A stretch of DNA of 64,000 nucleotides from JBFIHF01 sp964411125. GTDB taxonomy: Bacteria; Myxococcota_A; Bradymonadia; Bradymonadales; Bradymonadaceae. The notes beneath the pieces were generated by a model. It was not told the origin of the DNA, did not search any database, and saw only the letters and a list, made by a program, of their open reading frames with translations. Positions 48,827-59,590 of the stretch are shown here, one piece after another. The translations under genes and the position numbers were made by a program. Position 1 is the stretch's first letter. Every line of letters starts with the position of its first letter. Location of the stretch: positions 62,001-126,000 of the forward strand of contig CAYPJU010000007.1 in assembly GCA_964411125.1 (NCBI GenBank), read 5' to 3'.

Positions 48827-51634
48827 TCACTTCACCGGTCGTTGCCTCTTCAACTGTTGGAAGTACTCCGCCAGGAACCTGGCGGTGTGGCCTTCTCCGT
48901 CAGCGGCGACGTCCTCGGGCGAGCCCTGCGCGACGACTCGCCCTCCGTCCGGCCCGGCGTCGGGCCCGAGGTCGAGCACGAAGTCGCACTGGGCGACGAA
49001 GTCGATGTTGTGTTCGATGACGATGACGGTGTGCCCGCAATCGACCAGCTTGCGCATCGCCTCCACGAGGACCTCGACGTCTCGTATGTGCAGCCCGACC
49101 GTCGGCTCGTCGAAGATGAAGAGATACTCGCTGTCGCTGCCTCGGTCGGCTTCGGCGATGTACGTCGCGAGCTTGAGCCGCTGCGCTTCGCCGCCCGACA
49201 GCGTGGACGTGGTCTGTCCCAGGCGCAGGTACCCCAGGCCGACGTTCGCCAGCGGCTCGAGGCGGCTCGTGATCGTCGACTTGTGCTCGAAGAACTCCAG
49301 CGCCTCGTCCACGGTCATCTCGAAGACGTCGTGGATCGACTTGCCGCGGTACTCGACATCGAGCACGCGCTGGGTGAAGCGGCGCTGCTTGCAATCTTCA
49401 CAGGGGAGCTCGACGTCTGCGAGGAAGTGCAGCTCCACGGTGACGAACCCGAGCCCGGCACAAGTCTCGCAGCGCCCTCCGGGCGTGTTGAAGCTGAAGT
49501 CCCCGACGGTGACACCCCGCATTTTCGCCTCGCGGGTCCCGGCGAAGAGCTTTCGAATCTCGTCGTAGGCTTTGGTGTAACTCATCGCGTTGGACCGCGT
49601 GGAGCGCCCCAGCGCCGACTGGTCCATCAGGATCACGTCGTCGAAGCGTTCGAGCCCGGCGAGCTCGTCGAACGCGCCCGATTCGCCGACCTGTCCCCGG
49701 GAACGTCGCCACCCCTGATAGAGCACGGTGTCGATGAGCGTCGATTTACCCGACCCGCTCACGCCGGTGACGGCCGACATCTTTCCGACCGGAAAATGGG
49801 CGTCGACGCCGTCGAGGTTGTTCTCCGTCGCCCCGACGACCGATACGACGGCGACGGGCTCACCGTCATTCTTTTCGTGGATCGGGATGCGCCGTTCCAG
49901 GCTCTCGCTCGTGAGCGTCCCGGCGTTGCGGAAGGCCGCGAATTCGCCCGAATAGACGAGCTCTCCCCCCTTCTCTCCCCCCTGAGGTCCGAGCTCGATG
50001 ATGTGATCGGCGCCCTCGATGATCTCGGGGTCGTGCTCGACGACCACCACCGTGTTGCCGAGATCGCGCAGGTGGTAGAGGACCTCGAGGAGACGAGCCG
50101 AGTCGCGCGCGTGAAGCCCGGCGGTCGGTTCGTCCAGGACGTAGAGCGTCTCGGTCAGGGAGCGCCCGAGGCTCGTCGTCAAATGAATGCGCTGCATCTC
50201 GCCGCCGCTCAGCGTGCGCGAGTTCCGATCGAGCGTCAGGTAGCCGAGCCCCACCTCGACGAGGTAGTCGAGCCGGCTCCGGATCTCGGAGAGGAGATTC
50301 TGGACCGCGGCGAGGGTGAACCGGTCGACGTCGATCTCCTCGTGGAACCATCGATGAACCGTCTCGATGCGCATCCCCCACAGGTCGCTGATACGACGCC
50401 CGGAGAAGCGCACCCAGGCCGCGTCGGGGCGCAGCCGTGACCCCTTGCAGACCTCACATTCGCCGTAGCCGCGATACTTGGCGATGAGGATCCGAACGTG
50501 CGTCTTGTGCTGCTCCTGTTTCAGTTCGGCGAAGAAACCGCGAACGCCGGGCCATCTTCCGCGGCCTTCGAGGACGATCTCGCGGTGTTCGGGGTCGAGG
50601 TCGCGGACAGGCAGATCGAGCGGGACGCCGAAGTCCCGTGCGGCCGAGACGAGCTTTCGCTGCCACCCGGAGTACTTGCCGCTCTGCCACGGCTTGATCG
50701 CGCCGTCGAGGATCGAACGCCGGGGGTCGGGGATCACCTTCTTGAAGTCGATCCCGATCGTGCGGCCGAACCCGGAGCAGGCCTCGCACGCTCCGAGGGA
50801 GCTGTTGAAACTGAAGAGCGCCGGCTGAGGCTCGATGAACTCCTTCGCGCACGAGTTGCAGCGGAAGCTCTGGTCGAAGACGATCGCCTCGGCGTCTTCG
50901 ACGTCCCACCGATGGACGAGGATGCGGCCACCGCCGACGCCGAATCCGGCCTCGAGGGCCTCCGTGATGCGCTGTCGGTCGTCGGCATCGATCTTCAGGC
51001 GATCGACCACGACAGGGATCACTGCCAGATCGAGGAGACGCTCGGGGTCGACCTCGGCAACTTCGACAGTCTCGCGGTCCAGGAACAGCCTCGAATAACC
51101 TTCCGATGCGAGGTGCTGCAGCATCTGTCCGCGATGTTCCTGCTCCGGCACGAGCACCTCGGCGACGAGGATCGCACGCTCGCCGTCGAACCTCTCGATC
51201 AAGTCGACGGCAGCCGAGGCCGCGGTGTCGCGAGTCACGACCAGGTCGCAGTTTGGGCAGGTGGTCACGCCACCGTGGGTGAAGAGGAGCTGAAGGTGGT
51301 CGTCGATCTCGGTGATCGTACCGACGGTCGACCGAGCGTTGGAGACGTCGTTCTTCTGCCGCAGGGCGACGGCGGGCTGGATTGCGGAGACCTCGTCGAC
51401 GGGCGGCTTGGCCATCTGCTGCACGAACTGTCGAGCGTAAGTCGACAGCGATTCGGTGTACCGACGCTGGCCCTCGGCGTACATCGTGTCGAACGCGAGG
51501 CTCGACTTTCCGGAACCACTGACCCCGGTGACCACGGTCAGTGCATCGTGCGGCACCACACAGTCTACCGATTTGAGGTTGTGCGTTCGGACGCCCCGCA
51601 GGGTCGTCTCGCGAGGATGTTTGAACTCGGACAT
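48827..51634 (-). CDS. uvrA: UvrA-family excinuclease ABC subunit A
   Basis: 935 residues, full UvrA length. The two ABC modules have Walker A GVSGSGKSSLAFDT (about 37-50) and GVSGSGKSTLIDT (about 620-635). The ABC signatures are LSGGEMQRIHL (about 476) and LSGGEAQRLKL (about 811). Zinc-type Cys pairs include CNSCAKEF...CEACSGFG and CETCAGLGF...CEDCKQRRF. N-terminal TLRGVRTHNLKSVDCVVP is standard. UvrA detects helix-distorting lesions and loads UvrB. Some features (the PAVALRQKNDVSNARSTVGT variant and the short first Cys pair CPNCD) suggest it could be a diverged paralogue rather than the only UvrA. It begins 7 nt after the stop of the solenoid lipoprotein. Confidence 0.88.
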   Translation of the reverse strand: MSEFKHPRETTLRGVRTHNLKSVDCVVPHDALTVVTGVSGSGKSSLAFDTMYAEGQRRYTESLSTYARQFVQQMAKPPVDEVSAIQPAVALRQKNDVSNARSTVGTITEIDDHLQLLFTHGGVTTCPNCDLVVTRDTAASAAVDLIERFDGERAILVAEVLVPEQEHRGQMLQHLASEGYSRLFLDRETVEVAEVDPERLLDLAVIPVVVDRLKIDADDRQRITEALEAGFGVGGGRILVHRWDVEDAEAIVFDQSFRCNSCAKEFIEPQPALFSFNSSLGACEACSGFGRTIGIDFKKVIPDPRRSILDGAIKPWQSGKYSGWQRKLVSAARDFGVPLDLPVRDLDPEHREIVLEGRGRWPGVRGFFAELKQEQHKTHVRILIAKYRGYGECEVCKGSRLRPDAAWVRFSGRRISDLWGMRIETVHRWFHEEIDVDRFTLAAVQNLLSEIRSRLDYLVEVGLGYLTLDRNSRTLSGGEMQRIHLTTSLGRSLTETLYVLDEPTAGLHARDSARLLEVLYHLRDLGNTVVVVEHDPEIIEGADHIIELGPQGGEKGGELVYSGEFAAFRNAGTLTSESLERRIPIHEKNDGEPVAVVSVVGATENNLDGVDAHFPVGKMSAVTGVSGSGKSTLIDTVLYQGWRRSRGQVGESGAFDELAGLERFDDVILMDQSALGRSTRSNAMSYTKAYDEIRKLFAGTREAKMRGVTVGDFSFNTPGGRCETCAGLGFVTVELHFLADVELPCEDCKQRRFTQRVLDVEYRGKSIHDVFEMTVDEALEFFEHKSTITSRLEPLANVGLGYLRLGQTTSTLSGGEAQRLKLATYIAEADRGSDSEYLFIFDEPTVGLHIRDVEVLVEAMRKLVDCGHTVIVIEHNIDFVAQCDFVLDLGPDAGPDGGRVVAQGSPEDVAADGEGHTARFLAEYFQQLKRQRPVK

Positions 51635-51641
51635 CGCAGTC

Positions 51642-54600
51642 TTACCGTAGAGAAATCCCGAACCGGCGGGCGAACGCCTCGACGTCACGGACGAGCCGGC
51701 GGTCGCCAGCTTCGAGTGCCGCGGCCCGGGCGCTGTTCGAAAGCGCACGAACCTGCTGCCACATTCCCATCAACGCGGCATTTTTCGCGCTGGCGAATCG
51801 AATCGCAGCCTCGTCCGCGGGCCGAATGTCCGGCGTCTCGGCGACGGCCCGGAGCACGAAGTTCTGCGTGGCGGTGACGTCGAGCTCCGCGAGCATCGCC
51901 TCGGCACGCAGCCGCGCGAGTTCCCCGGCCCCCGACGGTCCGACGTCGTAGTAGACCGCGCTGTTCGCATCGATCACGTCGAGCGCCTCACTGGGGCGTC
52001 CTGCCGAAGTCAGGTAACTCGCCAGGTCGGAGACCGCGCGTGCCTTCCGGTCGGCGTTCGACTTCTCCAGCGCCGCCGAGAGCTTGTCTCTGAGCGCGTC
52101 GCGCCGCGTCTCCTGGTACGGATTCTCCCCTTCGTACAGCTCGGTGACCAGGGTCAGTCGCTCGCGAAGGCGCGGTTCGATGTCCTGCCCCATCAGAAGT
52201 TCGCGCGCGACGCGCTGCCGGTCCGCTCGCGGCCGATCGTCGTCCAGGAGGACCGCCATGAGGCGAAATTCGGGGTCGGAAGGACCACAGCTTCGAAGCT
52301 CGTCGAGCCCCTTCGCGTCCCCTGCCACGGCAAGGACGAGCGCGGCCCCGCACCTGTCTTCCCGCGTCGTCGGCCTCGAGCTCCGGAGGAGATCGGCGGC
52401 GGCGTCTGTGTACCCCGCCTCGTACTGGACCATCGCGAGGACGCGCCGCGCCCGCGGACCTTCGATACTCTGCAGGGCCGAGACTGCGTCGTCGAACTCC
52501 TCTTCGGTCGACGACCAGCGGGCGAGTCCCCCGAGGGCGGCGACCCGCAGCTCGACCACCCCTGCGTCCGTCGTACCCTGGTCGGCCAGCTCCGCCTCGA
52601 CGGTTCGGTACGCCTCGACCACTTGTTCGCCCTTCCCTCTCCCTTCCGCGAGCCGCGCCCGGATCGACGCGAGTCGCGCCCGCGCGAGCTTCGCCGCCCG
52701 CTCCCCTTCGGCGAGCGACCGGGCGACGGGTTCGGCAGACTTCAGAGCGGCCTCGGCCTCCCTCAGATTCCCGCGCGAGAGCGCCAGTTCGGCGCGGAGG
52801 AGGCCGAGCTGCAGTCGGTCGGCGGGGGGCAGTTCTGCGGCCAGCGCCTCGACCTTCGTCGTCTTCAGCGCGGCGTCTGCGCCGCGGCCAGTCGCCCGAA
52901 GCGCGTCCGCTTCGTAGACCCACAGTCTCGCGAGGTCGTCGTTGGCGGCGGCGCCGGCCCCCTGAAGGACCGGCTCGGCATCGAACGCCGCGGTGATCAC
53001 GCCGTCGTAGTCGCCGAGCGAGTGGAGGGCGACCACGCGTCGCATCGAGGAAGTTCGAGCCAGCTCGTTCTGACCATCGGCGCGGGCCGCGGCAACAGCT
53101 TCGCCGAAGAGCGTCGAAGCGAGCTGCGCTTGGCCGCGCGCGGCCATTTGCTCCCCGAGGGTGGCATAGGTCGTGGCGAGCCGCGTCGGGTCCACGACGG
53201 TTCTCAAGAGCGCCACGCCGTGGTCGGCTGCTGCGGCCCCGTCTCCCCCCGCGCTTCTGGTGACGGCTGCCTGCAGGAAGTGAGCCTCGGCGGCGAGCAG
53301 CGGCTGCGTCTTGCGGACGTCGTCGTCGAGCTGGGCGATCGCATCTTCCGCCATCCGTCGTGCCGTCGCGCCGTCGCCTCCGGTCAATGCCGACCAACCT
53401 GTCGCGAGGATCTTTCCGAGCTCCCCCGAGGCGACGACCGGACGGACCGGCTCGCGCGCGCAGATCGTCGCGAAGGTGGCCTGCGCCTGCCCGCCGAGGC
53501 CCTCGATGCCCTCGGCGCCGCAGGCAGAATCGAGCGCCGCGAGAGTCCGAGCACGGACCAGCGGCTGATCGATCTGAGGGAGCCCTTCCAGCAACGCGGC
53601 CGCGAGCGTCGCGTCGACCGAGCCGCCGAGTTCGACCAGAGAGGCCGCGGCGTCAGCGCGGGCGTAGGGATCGCCCAGCTCGGTCGCGCGCTCGAGCGCC
53701 GACACCAGGATCTGGCGCCCATCGGCCGACGAAGAGAGCGCTCGGACGCGCCCTTCCACCACACGAGCGCGGTTCCTTGCGATCGGGGCTCCCAGCTCCT
53801 CGAACCGTACTCCTGCGACTTTCGCCATCTTCTCTGCCTCGACCCGCTCACCGGCGAGGCGATAGACGTCGGCGGCGACGATCTCGGCGAGCCCGGACGC
53901 GTACGGCGAGTTGCCGTGGTAAAACCGGCTCCGGGCGAAGAGCGCCGACTTCGCCGCGCGCGCCGGCTCCCCCGCGGCGACGAGGTACTGTGCCGCGAGC
54001 ATCTCCATCTCGGCGGCGCGCATTTCGTCGTCCGCCTCCGCGTAGTCCGATGCCCCTTCGAGAGCCACGTCGGCAGCGGTGTCGAACTCGCCACGGGACG
54101 CTGCGAGCCGCGCCTGCAATCGGCGTGCTCCACCCCGCCCGAGGAACCCCGAGCTGTCCCCCCAGTAGACGAACCTCTCGACGGCACGCTCCGCGAAATC
54201 ACGCGCGCGTTCGGCGTCACCGCCGACGGCGTGTGCCCGCGCCAGATAGTACGCGACGTCGGGGCCGAGCCCGTCGACGCGCTGCAGAATCGCGGCGCGG
54301 GTCCAGTCGACCCATCCCCCCGCCGCGGCGAGCTCGAGCTTTCGGAACTCGCCGGACTTCACGTTCCGTCCCGAAGCGATCTCGACGCCCGCCAGATGCG
54401 CGGCCGCGAGCAGAAACGCGCCGTCGTAGATCGCAGCCATCGCCGCGATCGCCGCGGGGACGTTTTCGATCTGGACTTCGAAGGTGTCGACCGTCAGCGA
54501 GATCGGGATGCCGTGGCTCGTCATCGGCCGGGCGACCGTGATCGCCACCCATCCTGCGTCCATGCCTGCCGACAGCAACACATCGGCGCCTGCCTCCATA

Positions 54601-55322
54601 GCGACCGGCGCCAGCAGGAAGCGATTGTATCCTCGCCCGCGGACCTCGACGTCCGTGTCGACGACGCGAACGCCGGAGAGCGACGCGGGATCCTCCAGCG
54701 AGACCGAAGGGGTCGTCGCGACGCGAAGTACACCCGTGGTTGGAGGCTGCGGAAGGACGAGATAGGGGCCCGCGCCCTCGCGCGTCCTCGCCCCCGTGAT
54801 CTTGCCCCCCTTCAACTGACCGTAACCGGCGATCCAGTCGCCGATGCGGGGCTCGCCCTCGATCGAAGGCGTCACCAGCACGACGCGACTACCATCGGGG
54901 GGCGCCCCGCCGGCACTCCAGGCCGGACGGCCATCACGCGAATCGACCGCGCCGACGCCCCCCACGGCGGAGTCGGTCGGCGTCGCGAAGCGCCTCGCTT
55001 CGACCGTCTGGTCCCGCACCGAGTCGAGGAGTGAATAGGCGCCGGGGCTCAACGGCATCAAGCGCGACGAGCGGAGTCCGGAGCGTGTTGCATAGAAGAG
55101 CCCCTTGCGCTCACCGGAAGCGATCTCGACGAGGGAGTCGGCGTTCTCGTCGGGGTCGGAGAGGAGGTACCAGTAGCCGCGGTCGTTCGACGTGACGCGT
55201 GGGAAAGGTTTTTCGAGTTCTTGTCGGGGCAGCCCCGCTTCGGGCATCGTCCCGCGACAACCGACGAGGGATGTCCCCGCCACGGCGAGCATGAGCGATC
55301 TCGCGAGGATTCGGTTTCGCAC
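51642..55322 (-). CDS. Very large alpha-solenoid lipoprotein (1226 aa)
   Basis: GTG start; signal peptide with lipobox SLVGC (C22 or so). Residues about 30-330 are strand-rich ('RGYWYLLSDPDENADSLVEI', 'GAGPYLVLPQPPTTGVLRVATTPSV'). After that nearly 900 residues are helical TPR-like repeats rich in Ala/Glu/Arg ('LARAHAVGGDAERARDFAERA', 'LRAELALSRGNLREAEAALK', 'ADLLRSSRPTTRED'). A longer frame runs out past the divergent gene and is not used. The 76-nt gap to the plus-strand GNAT gene is the only promoter space. No catalytic motif. Outer-membrane or periplasmic scaffold by inference. Confidence 0.82.
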   Translation of the reverse strand: MRNRILARSLMLAVAGTSLVGCRGTMPEAGLPRQELEKPFPRVTSNDRGYWYLLSDPDENADSLVEIASGERKGLFYATRSGLRSSRLMPLSPGAYSLLDSVRDQTVEARRFATPTDSAVGGVGAVDSRDGRPAWSAGGAPPDGSRVVLVTPSIEGEPRIGDWIAGYGQLKGGKITGARTREGAGPYLVLPQPPTTGVLRVATTPSVSLEDPASLSGVRVVDTDVEVRGRGYNRFLLAPVAMEAGADVLLSAGMDAGWVAITVARPMTSHGIPISLTVDTFEVQIENVPAAIAAMAAIYDGAFLLAAAHLAGVEIASGRNVKSGEFRKLELAAAGGWVDWTRAAILQRVDGLGPDVAYYLARAHAVGGDAERARDFAERAVERFVYWGDSSGFLGRGGARRLQARLAASRGEFDTAADVALEGASDYAEADDEMRAAEMEMLAAQYLVAAGEPARAAKSALFARSRFYHGNSPYASGLAEIVAADVYRLAGERVEAEKMAKVAGVRFEELGAPIARNRARVVEGRVRALSSSADGRQILVSALERATELGDPYARADAAASLVELGGSVDATLAAALLEGLPQIDQPLVRARTLAALDSACGAEGIEGLGGQAQATFATICAREPVRPVVASGELGKILATGWSALTGGDGATARRMAEDAIAQLDDDVRKTQPLLAAEAHFLQAAVTRSAGGDGAAAADHGVALLRTVVDPTRLATTYATLGEQMAARGQAQLASTLFGEAVAAARADGQNELARTSSMRRVVALHSLGDYDGVITAAFDAEPVLQGAGAAANDDLARLWVYEADALRATGRGADAALKTTKVEALAAELPPADRLQLGLLRAELALSRGNLREAEAALKSAEPVARSLAEGERAAKLARARLASIRARLAEGRGKGEQVVEAYRTVEAELADQGTTDAGVVELRVAALGGLARWSSTEEEFDDAVSALQSIEGPRARRVLAMVQYEAGYTDAAADLLRSSRPTTREDRCGAALVLAVAGDAKGLDELRSCGPSDPEFRLMAVLLDDDRPRADRQRVARELLMGQDIEPRLRERLTLVTELYEGENPYQETRRDALRDKLSAALEKSNADRKARAVSDLASYLTSAGRPSEALDVIDANSAVYYDVGPSGAGELARLRAEAMLAELDVTATQNFVLRAVAETPDIRPADEAAIRFASAKNAALMGMWQQVRALSNSARAAALEAGDRRLVRDVEAFARRFGISLR

Positions 55323-55348
55323 GTTCGCTCCCTGGGCTCCGGTCTCGG

Positions 55349-55377
55349 TTGAAAAGCGCTCGGTCTCCGACGACGAT
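55349..55377 (+). promoter_or_regulatory. Weak promoter candidate of the GNAT gene
   Basis: TTGAAA (55349-55354), 17-nt spacer and GACGAT (55372-55377), 22 nt upstream of the ATG. The -10 is weak. Position in a 76-nt divergent gap is the main support. Confidence 0.28.
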
Positions 55378-55398
55378 GGCCCGCCGACGGAGGTCTGC

Positions 55399-56247
55399 AT
55401 GCGCATCGATTCATACCACGAACCGACCCCCTTTCGCGAAGCCGCCTGGGACTTCCTCGCCGCCAACGAGGCGATGAACAACGTCTTCTTCGGAATCATC
55501 GAAGATGCCGAACGAGGACGCTACGACGGGGCGAACTTCTGGGGTGTGGCTTTCGAAGGGGATCAGGTCGTCGGCGCGGTGCTCCGCACGCCACCCTGGC
55601 CGGTCGCCGTAGCTCACGGAACCTCGCCGCAGGCCCTGACGCTGTTGCTCGACGAACTCTGGGACGCGTATGACGACGACTTCGCGATGAACATGGGCCC
55701 CGGCCTCGCCCAGGTCGCCAACCGCCATCGGGCGATCGCCGGCCGCCCTCCCCTGACCCGCAAGCTCGGCCAGCTCGTCTACCAAGCCTCCACGATCGCC
55801 ACGCCCGCCGAGGTGCCCGGCTCGCTTCGCCTCGCCGTTGCGCGAGACGGCGACCTCGTGGACGAGTGGGGCCGCGGCTTCGACCGCGAAACCGAAAGCG
55901 GACCGCCCCCGTCCGAGCTTCCCGAAACGTGGAGCACCGGCCGGCACATGATCAAGTACGGCGAGCTCTACATCTGGGAGGTCGACGGACGACCGGTCTC
56001 GATGACGGCCGCGCGCGGCCCCACCCCGCACGGAATCCGCATCTCGTACGTCTACACGCCCCCCGCGCTGCGCCGAAACGGCTACGCGAGCGCGTGTGTC
56101 GCCGCGGTGAGCCAGAGGTTCTTGGACGAAGACCGCGGCCTCTGTTTCCTCTTCACCGACGTCGACAACCCCACCTCCAACCACATTTACCAGGAGCTGG
56201 GGTACGAGTTCGTCGGGGAGACCAACCTGTATGCGGTTGGCGACTAG
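55399..56247 (+). CDS. GNAT-family acetyltransferase
   Basis: 282 residues with good GGAGG ribosome binding site before the ATG. The C-terminal half is a GNAT fold: 'SMTAARGPTPHGIRISYVYT', the acetyl-CoA P-loop RRNGYASACVAAVS (about 233-246) and 'LFTDVDNPTSNHIYQELGYEFVGE'. The N-terminal half is a second, degenerate GNAT-like unit ('VAFEGDQVVGAVLRTPPWP'). Acetyl acceptor unknown. Stand-alone plus-strand gene between two minus-strand transcripts. Confidence 0.88.
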   Translation: MRIDSYHEPTPFREAAWDFLAANEAMNNVFFGIIEDAERGRYDGANFWGVAFEGDQVVGAVLRTPPWPVAVAHGTSPQALTLLLDELWDAYDDDFAMNMGPGLAQVANRHRAIAGRPPLTRKLGQLVYQASTIATPAEVPGSLRLAVARDGDLVDEWGRGFDRETESGPPPSELPETWSTGRHMIKYGELYIWEVDGRPVSMTAARGPTPHGIRISYVYTPPALRRNGYASACVAAVSQRFLDEDRGLCFLFTDVDNPTSNHIYQELGYEFVGETNLYAVGD

Positions 56248-56281
56248 GGCACCGTGGCCGGGGCTCTCTTCCCGCGCATCA

Positions 56282-56303
56282 GGGCGGCGACGGAGCACCG
56301 CCC
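56282..56303. terminator. Hairpin between GNAT and sulfatase-like genes
   Basis: GGGCGG (56282-56287) pairs with CCGCCC (56298-56303), with a 10-nt loop, in the 63-nt gap between convergent genes. No T-run. Confidence 0.3.
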
Positions 56304-56310
56304 CGCGAGC

Positions 56311-58422
56311 TCAGCGCAGGAGATGTTCGGGGAGTTTGGTGGTGGCGACGAACGCCTCGAGGGCGGGGACCAGCTCGTTCTCGATTTCGGGCCGGGAGCC
56401 GTAGAGGTTGGACTTCTCGCCGGGGTCGGTGATCAAGTCGTAGAGCTCCCACGCGTCGTTGGTCATGTCGTAGATGAGGTGATGGCCTCGGCCGACGACT
56501 CCCTTGACGTGTCGACGGGGTCGGGAGAACGAGTTCTCCTGAAAGACCAGGCGATCGGCGGGATACTCGGCGCCCCAGAAGAGCGGAGCGAGCGAGGTCA
56601 TCGTGCTGTGCGCGGTCGACTGGCCGGCGAGCTCCAGAAAGGTGGGATGGACGTCGTTGATGGCGACGGCCGCTTCGACTCGTCCGGGGGCGGTGTCGCT
56701 CCCCCAAAGCACGAACGGGACGTGTGTGACCTCGCGGTAGAGTGTGCGTGCGTGGGCGCTCTTGCCGTGTTCCCCGAAGTTCTCCCCGTGGTCGGCCGTG
56801 ACGGCGACGTACGTCCGGCGGGAGGATCCGGCCAGCGCTGAAAGGAGCGGTTCGAGGGAGGCGTCCGTGTAGGCGACCTCCTCGACGTAGCGGTCCCACG
56901 CCGTTGTCGAGGGCGCCCCGTGGTCATGGTAGGGCCGATGCGGATCGTAGAGGTGTATCCAGAGAAAGAACGGCGATTTGCGGCTGCGCAGCTCGCGAAG
57001 GGTCTTCAGTGCATCGCGCACGACGACGGGCGCCTGCTCGGCCTTCCGAGCACCGCACACCTCCCGGTAGTCGTCGAATCCGCGCCGGATGTTCCAGTGT
57101 TTCTTCCCAAACATACTGCCGCAGAGCACGGCAGCGGTGCGATACCCGGCCTTCTGCAGGCGGGCGGCGAGCGTGATCTCGGAGTCGGCGTAGCGCGGGG
57201 GGAAGCGATCCTCGGACTCCAGTTCGGTCTGAAATGGGGTCTTCCCGGCCATCATCGACCAGAGCGACGGGCCCGTCCCCGAGTCCTGCGACCACGCGTT
57301 TTCGAAGACGATCCCCTCGGCCGCGAACGCATCCAGGTTCGGGGTGATGCCGAGCTTCGACCCACCGAAACCGACAGTATCCGCGCGCCAGGAATCGATC
57401 GTGACGAGCACGAGGTCGGGCTGGCCCTCGGGGAGCGTCACATCGGCCAACCGCCATTGCAGCGGCCGATCGGGGCGTGAATCCTTGCCGTCGCAATTCG
57501 AGTCGACACCGTCGCCATCCGCCTCCGCGGCCAGCGGTGAGCGCGCGGGGTCCAGGGGTGCGCAGTCGTCGAAGTTGGGGAACGTCGGGCTGCCGTCGCC
57601 GTCGAAGTCGGAGGCCGACTGGGCGACTGCGAGGAGATGACGGCTGGCGGGCGCCTTCGTCGCGACAGTCGACCGTGCCGGGGGCACCGCGCCCCCGAGC
57701 AGCGAGAGCCCGACGCCCCCCGCGACGAGGGCCGCGGCGGCGACGCGCGGATGTTTGATTCGGCGGCCGATGGCGGGCCCGAGTAGTAGCGACGTCGCCG
57801 CTCCGACTGAGCCGAAGACGAGGCCGAATGCGCGAACGGCGTCCCAGAGTTCTCGCTGGAAAAGGAAGACTCCCAGGGGCGAGGTTGCCACCACGAGCGC
57901 GAGCGCTGCGAGGAGAGACGTCGAGCTCCATCGTGCGTTTCGCAACGCTCGGCGTGCCAGACGGTCGACGACCCGAAAGCTCCAGAGTGCCAGGAGCGCG
58001 ACGCCGATCTGCGCGACGACGAACGTGATCGCGATGAGCCAGGGGCCGTGCCGATGTTGGATGAGCCAGGCGAGGATCGCTGCACCGATTCCCGCCCATA
58101 CGGAGGCAGCGGCGAGGAATGCGACGATGCGCGCCGAACGGCGTCGGTCCGTGACGGTTCCGCGCTCTGCACGCATCCGTCGCCACGAACGCCCCGCGGC
58201 GACCACCGTCTCACCGAGGCCCGCCCCAAGACCGGTGCGTAGTGCGAAGTCGAGCGCCATGCTGGCACCGAAGCTCGCGAGGAACCACAGTCCCGCGGAC
58301 AGGGCCAACACTGCGAGCCCGCCGCCTTCCTCCACCGAGACGAGCGCAATGAGGCCATCCGCGGCCCCGAAGGCCGCCGCGACGAGGCCGATCCCCGCGA
58401 CCGTCCGACTCGTGGTGGTCAT
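56311..58422 (-). CDS. Sulfatase-superfamily membrane enzyme with Thr nucleophile
   Basis: 703 residues. Residues 1-250 hold about seven transmembrane helices. A MopE-like metal motif follows (about 272-314: DFDGDGSPTFPNFDDC...DGDGVDSNCDG). The catalytic domain (about 335-700) is of the alkaline phosphatase/sulfatase type: LVTIDSWRADTVG (metal D343), SGTGPSLWSMMAGKTP and TADHGENFGEHG. At the position of the formylglycine Cys/Ser the protein has Thr (T383, 'T-G-P-S'), as in lipoteichoic acid synthases and phosphoethanolamine transferases, so transferase or phosphodiesterase chemistry is more likely than sulfate-ester hydrolysis. It lies 67 nt after oppF on the same strand. Confidence 0.85.
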   Translation of the reverse strand: MTTTSRTVAGIGLVAAAFGAADGLIALVSVEEGGGLAVLALSAGLWFLASFGASMALDFALRTGLGAGLGETVVAAGRSWRRMRAERGTVTDRRRSARIVAFLAAASVWAGIGAAILAWLIQHRHGPWLIAITFVVAQIGVALLALWSFRVVDRLARRALRNARWSSTSLLAALALVVATSPLGVFLFQRELWDAVRAFGLVFGSVGAATSLLLGPAIGRRIKHPRVAAAALVAGGVGLSLLGGAVPPARSTVATKAPASRHLLAVAQSASDFDGDGSPTFPNFDDCAPLDPARSPLAAEADGDGVDSNCDGKDSRPDRPLQWRLADVTLPEGQPDLVLVTIDSWRADTVGFGGSKLGITPNLDAFAAEGIVFENAWSQDSGTGPSLWSMMAGKTPFQTELESEDRFPPRYADSEITLAARLQKAGYRTAAVLCGSMFGKKHWNIRRGFDDYREVCGARKAEQAPVVVRDALKTLRELRSRKSPFFLWIHLYDPHRPYHDHGAPSTTAWDRYVEEVAYTDASLEPLLSALAGSSRRTYVAVTADHGENFGEHGKSAHARTLYREVTHVPFVLWGSDTAPGRVEAAVAINDVHPTFLELAGQSTAHSTMTSLAPLFWGAEYPADRLVFQENSFSRPRRHVKGVVGRGHHLIYDMTNDAWELYDLITDPGEKSNLYGSRPEIENELVPALEAFVATTKLPEHLLR

Positions 58423-58489
58423 CGGACCGGATCCGTTGACGACCGGGAAACGCTGCGTCCGAGACCGACGCGTTGGCGGTCGCCGAACA

Positions 58490-59582
<1,093 letters not shown>

Positions 59583-59590
<8 letters not shown>

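Noticed and set aside
52623..55034. Plus-strand open frame (about 800 codons) opposite the solenoid lipoprotein
   Set aside because: No recognisable motif; the minus strand has a lipobox and helical repeats.
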